Of a DNA stretch of 5,691 nucleotides, positions 5,492-5,691 are shown piece after piece (within the stretch, counting starts at the first letter, position 1; each line of letters begins with the position of its first letter). The notes beneath the pieces are model-generated. The model ran no database searches and was not told the origin of the DNA. It saw only the letters and a list, made by a program, of their open reading frames with translations. Source of the stretch: Actinomycetota bacterium (lineage in GTDB: Bacteria > Actinomycetota > Thermoleophilia > Gaiellales > Gaiellaceae); assembly GCA_003136795.1 (NCBI GenBank), contig PLDP01000027.1, forward strand, positions 1-5,691. Reading direction: 5' to 3'. Made by a program: the position numbers and the translations under genes.

Positions 5492-5520
5492 TTGACAGTC
5501 AACGCCCGCTCATTTAGGAT
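5492..5520 (+). promoter_or_regulatory. Sigma-70 type promoter of aceA
   Basis: A consensus -35 TTGACA (5492-5497), a 17-nt spacer and the -10 TAGGAT (5515-5520), which keeps the important T1, A2 and final T. Transcription would start near 5527, leaving a leader of about 28 nt. It is the best promoter in the window and stands in AT-richer DNA than the genes around it. The -10 box overlaps one of the GGATCCA repeats. Confidence 0.72.
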
Positions 5521-5542
5521 CCAAAAGATCGTCAGCCACCTC

Positions 5543-5547
5543 GGGAG
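5543..5547 (+). promoter_or_regulatory. Ribosome binding site of aceA
   Basis: GGGAG with 7-nt spacing to the ATG at 5555; it fixes the start of the isocitrate lyase gene. Confidence 0.75.
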
Positions 5548-5554
5548 ATTCCCC

Positions 5555-5691
5555 ATGACCATCGAAACTCGGATCCAAGAACAGACCAGACAGCTTGAAG
5601 CGCAATGGGCGCAGGACGAGCGCTGGGCCGGGATCACCCGCAGCTACAGCGCCGAGGACGTCGTCCGCCTGCGGGGATCCGTCGTGCCGGA
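5555..5691 (+). CDS. aceA: Isocitrate lyase (N-terminal 45 residues, 3' partial)
   Basis: Isocitrate lyase cleaves isocitrate to glyoxylate and succinate, the first step of the glyoxylate shunt needed for growth on acetyl-CoA sources. Only the N-terminus is visible: a helical start ([18 protein letters not shown]) and then [21 protein letters not shown] (residues 24-43), which matches the conserved RWxxITRxYSAEDVVxLxGSV opening of actinobacterial-type isocitrate lyases. The catalytic KKCGH region lies beyond the window. It has its own strong promoter and ribosome binding site, so it is regulated separately from the operon at 1-5288. An acetyl-CoA-producing operon next door fits its role. The call is from the N-terminus alone, but the motif is distinctive. 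Confidence 0.82.
   Translation, partial: MTIETRIQEQTRQLEAQWAQDERWAGITRSYSAEDVVRLRGSVVP

Larger units (their letters stand above)
5429..5578. repeat. Four GGATCCA direct repeats around the aceA promoter
   Basis: GGATCCA occurs at 5429, 5452, 5517 and 5571, the middle two as GGATCCAAA. The first is next to the small gene's ribosome binding site, the second in its candidate promoter, the third overlaps the aceA -10 box and the fourth lies in early aceA codons. GGATCC is common elsewhere in this GATC-rich window, so only the clustering and the shared A-rich flank are notable. Confidence 0.4.

Noticed and set aside
5407..5637. 76-codon minus-strand frame across the control region
   Set aside because: It overlaps the promoter and the start of aceA, has no ribosome binding site and no domain.
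1..5691. CRISPR array, tRNA, rRNA or insertion-sequence transposase
   Set aside because: No regularly spaced repeats, no tRNA-like cloverleaf and no transposase-like protein were seen.

Overview
The window is high-GC DNA with the dense, overlapping gene layout of an actinobacterium. High G/C in third codon positions, GTG starts and an actinobacterial-type isocitrate lyase N-terminus point that way. A deep-branching lineage such as Thermoleophilia (Gaiella/Solirubrobacter-like) or Rubrobacter is a guess from general feel; nothing here proves it.

Layout. Positions 1-5288 hold one plus-strand operon, already running when the window opens: the 3' end of a branched-chain amino-acid type ABC permease (LivM-like), an alpha/beta hydrolase, an acyl-CoA synthetase, a TetR-family regulator, a possible 23-codon ORF, a ketoacyl synthase III (thiolase-fold) protein, a MaoC-type hydratase and a D-3-hydroxybutyrate dehydrogenase-like SDR. 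If the 23-codon ORF is counted, every one of the seven gene junctions is a 4-nt ATGA or GTGA overlap, so the set is surely co-transcribed and probably translationally coupled. The operon promoter lies upstream of the window. A 40-codon minus-strand gene for a Cys/His-rich protein ends two bases from the operon's last stop codon. It diverges from the start of isocitrate lyase (aceA, cut by the window end) across a 141-bp AT-richer regulatory region.

How the genes may work together (inference). The permease would import a carboxylate-like substrate. The hydrolase would cleave an ester, lactone or C-C bond. The synthetase would make a CoA thioester, and the MaoC protein, SDR and thiolase-fold protein would carry out beta-oxidation-like steps. 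The SDR keeps the complete substrate-binding set known from 3-hydroxybutyrate dehydrogenases, so a 3-hydroxy acid giving a 3-keto acid and then acetyl-CoA is a reasonable guess. The neighbouring aceA (glyoxylate shunt) fits growth on acetyl-CoA. The TetR protein probably senses an acyl-CoA of the pathway.

Most unusual points: a ketoacyl synthase III homologue with Ser where the catalytic Cys should be; a perfect 14-bp inverted repeat lying in frame inside the acyl-CoA synthetase gene and coding for a Gly/Pro/Ser linker; a 68-bp segment between the TetR and synthase genes bounded by an 8-bp direct repeat that duplicates the ATGA junction; the small Cys/His protein; and the repeat-rich divergent control region in front of aceA.
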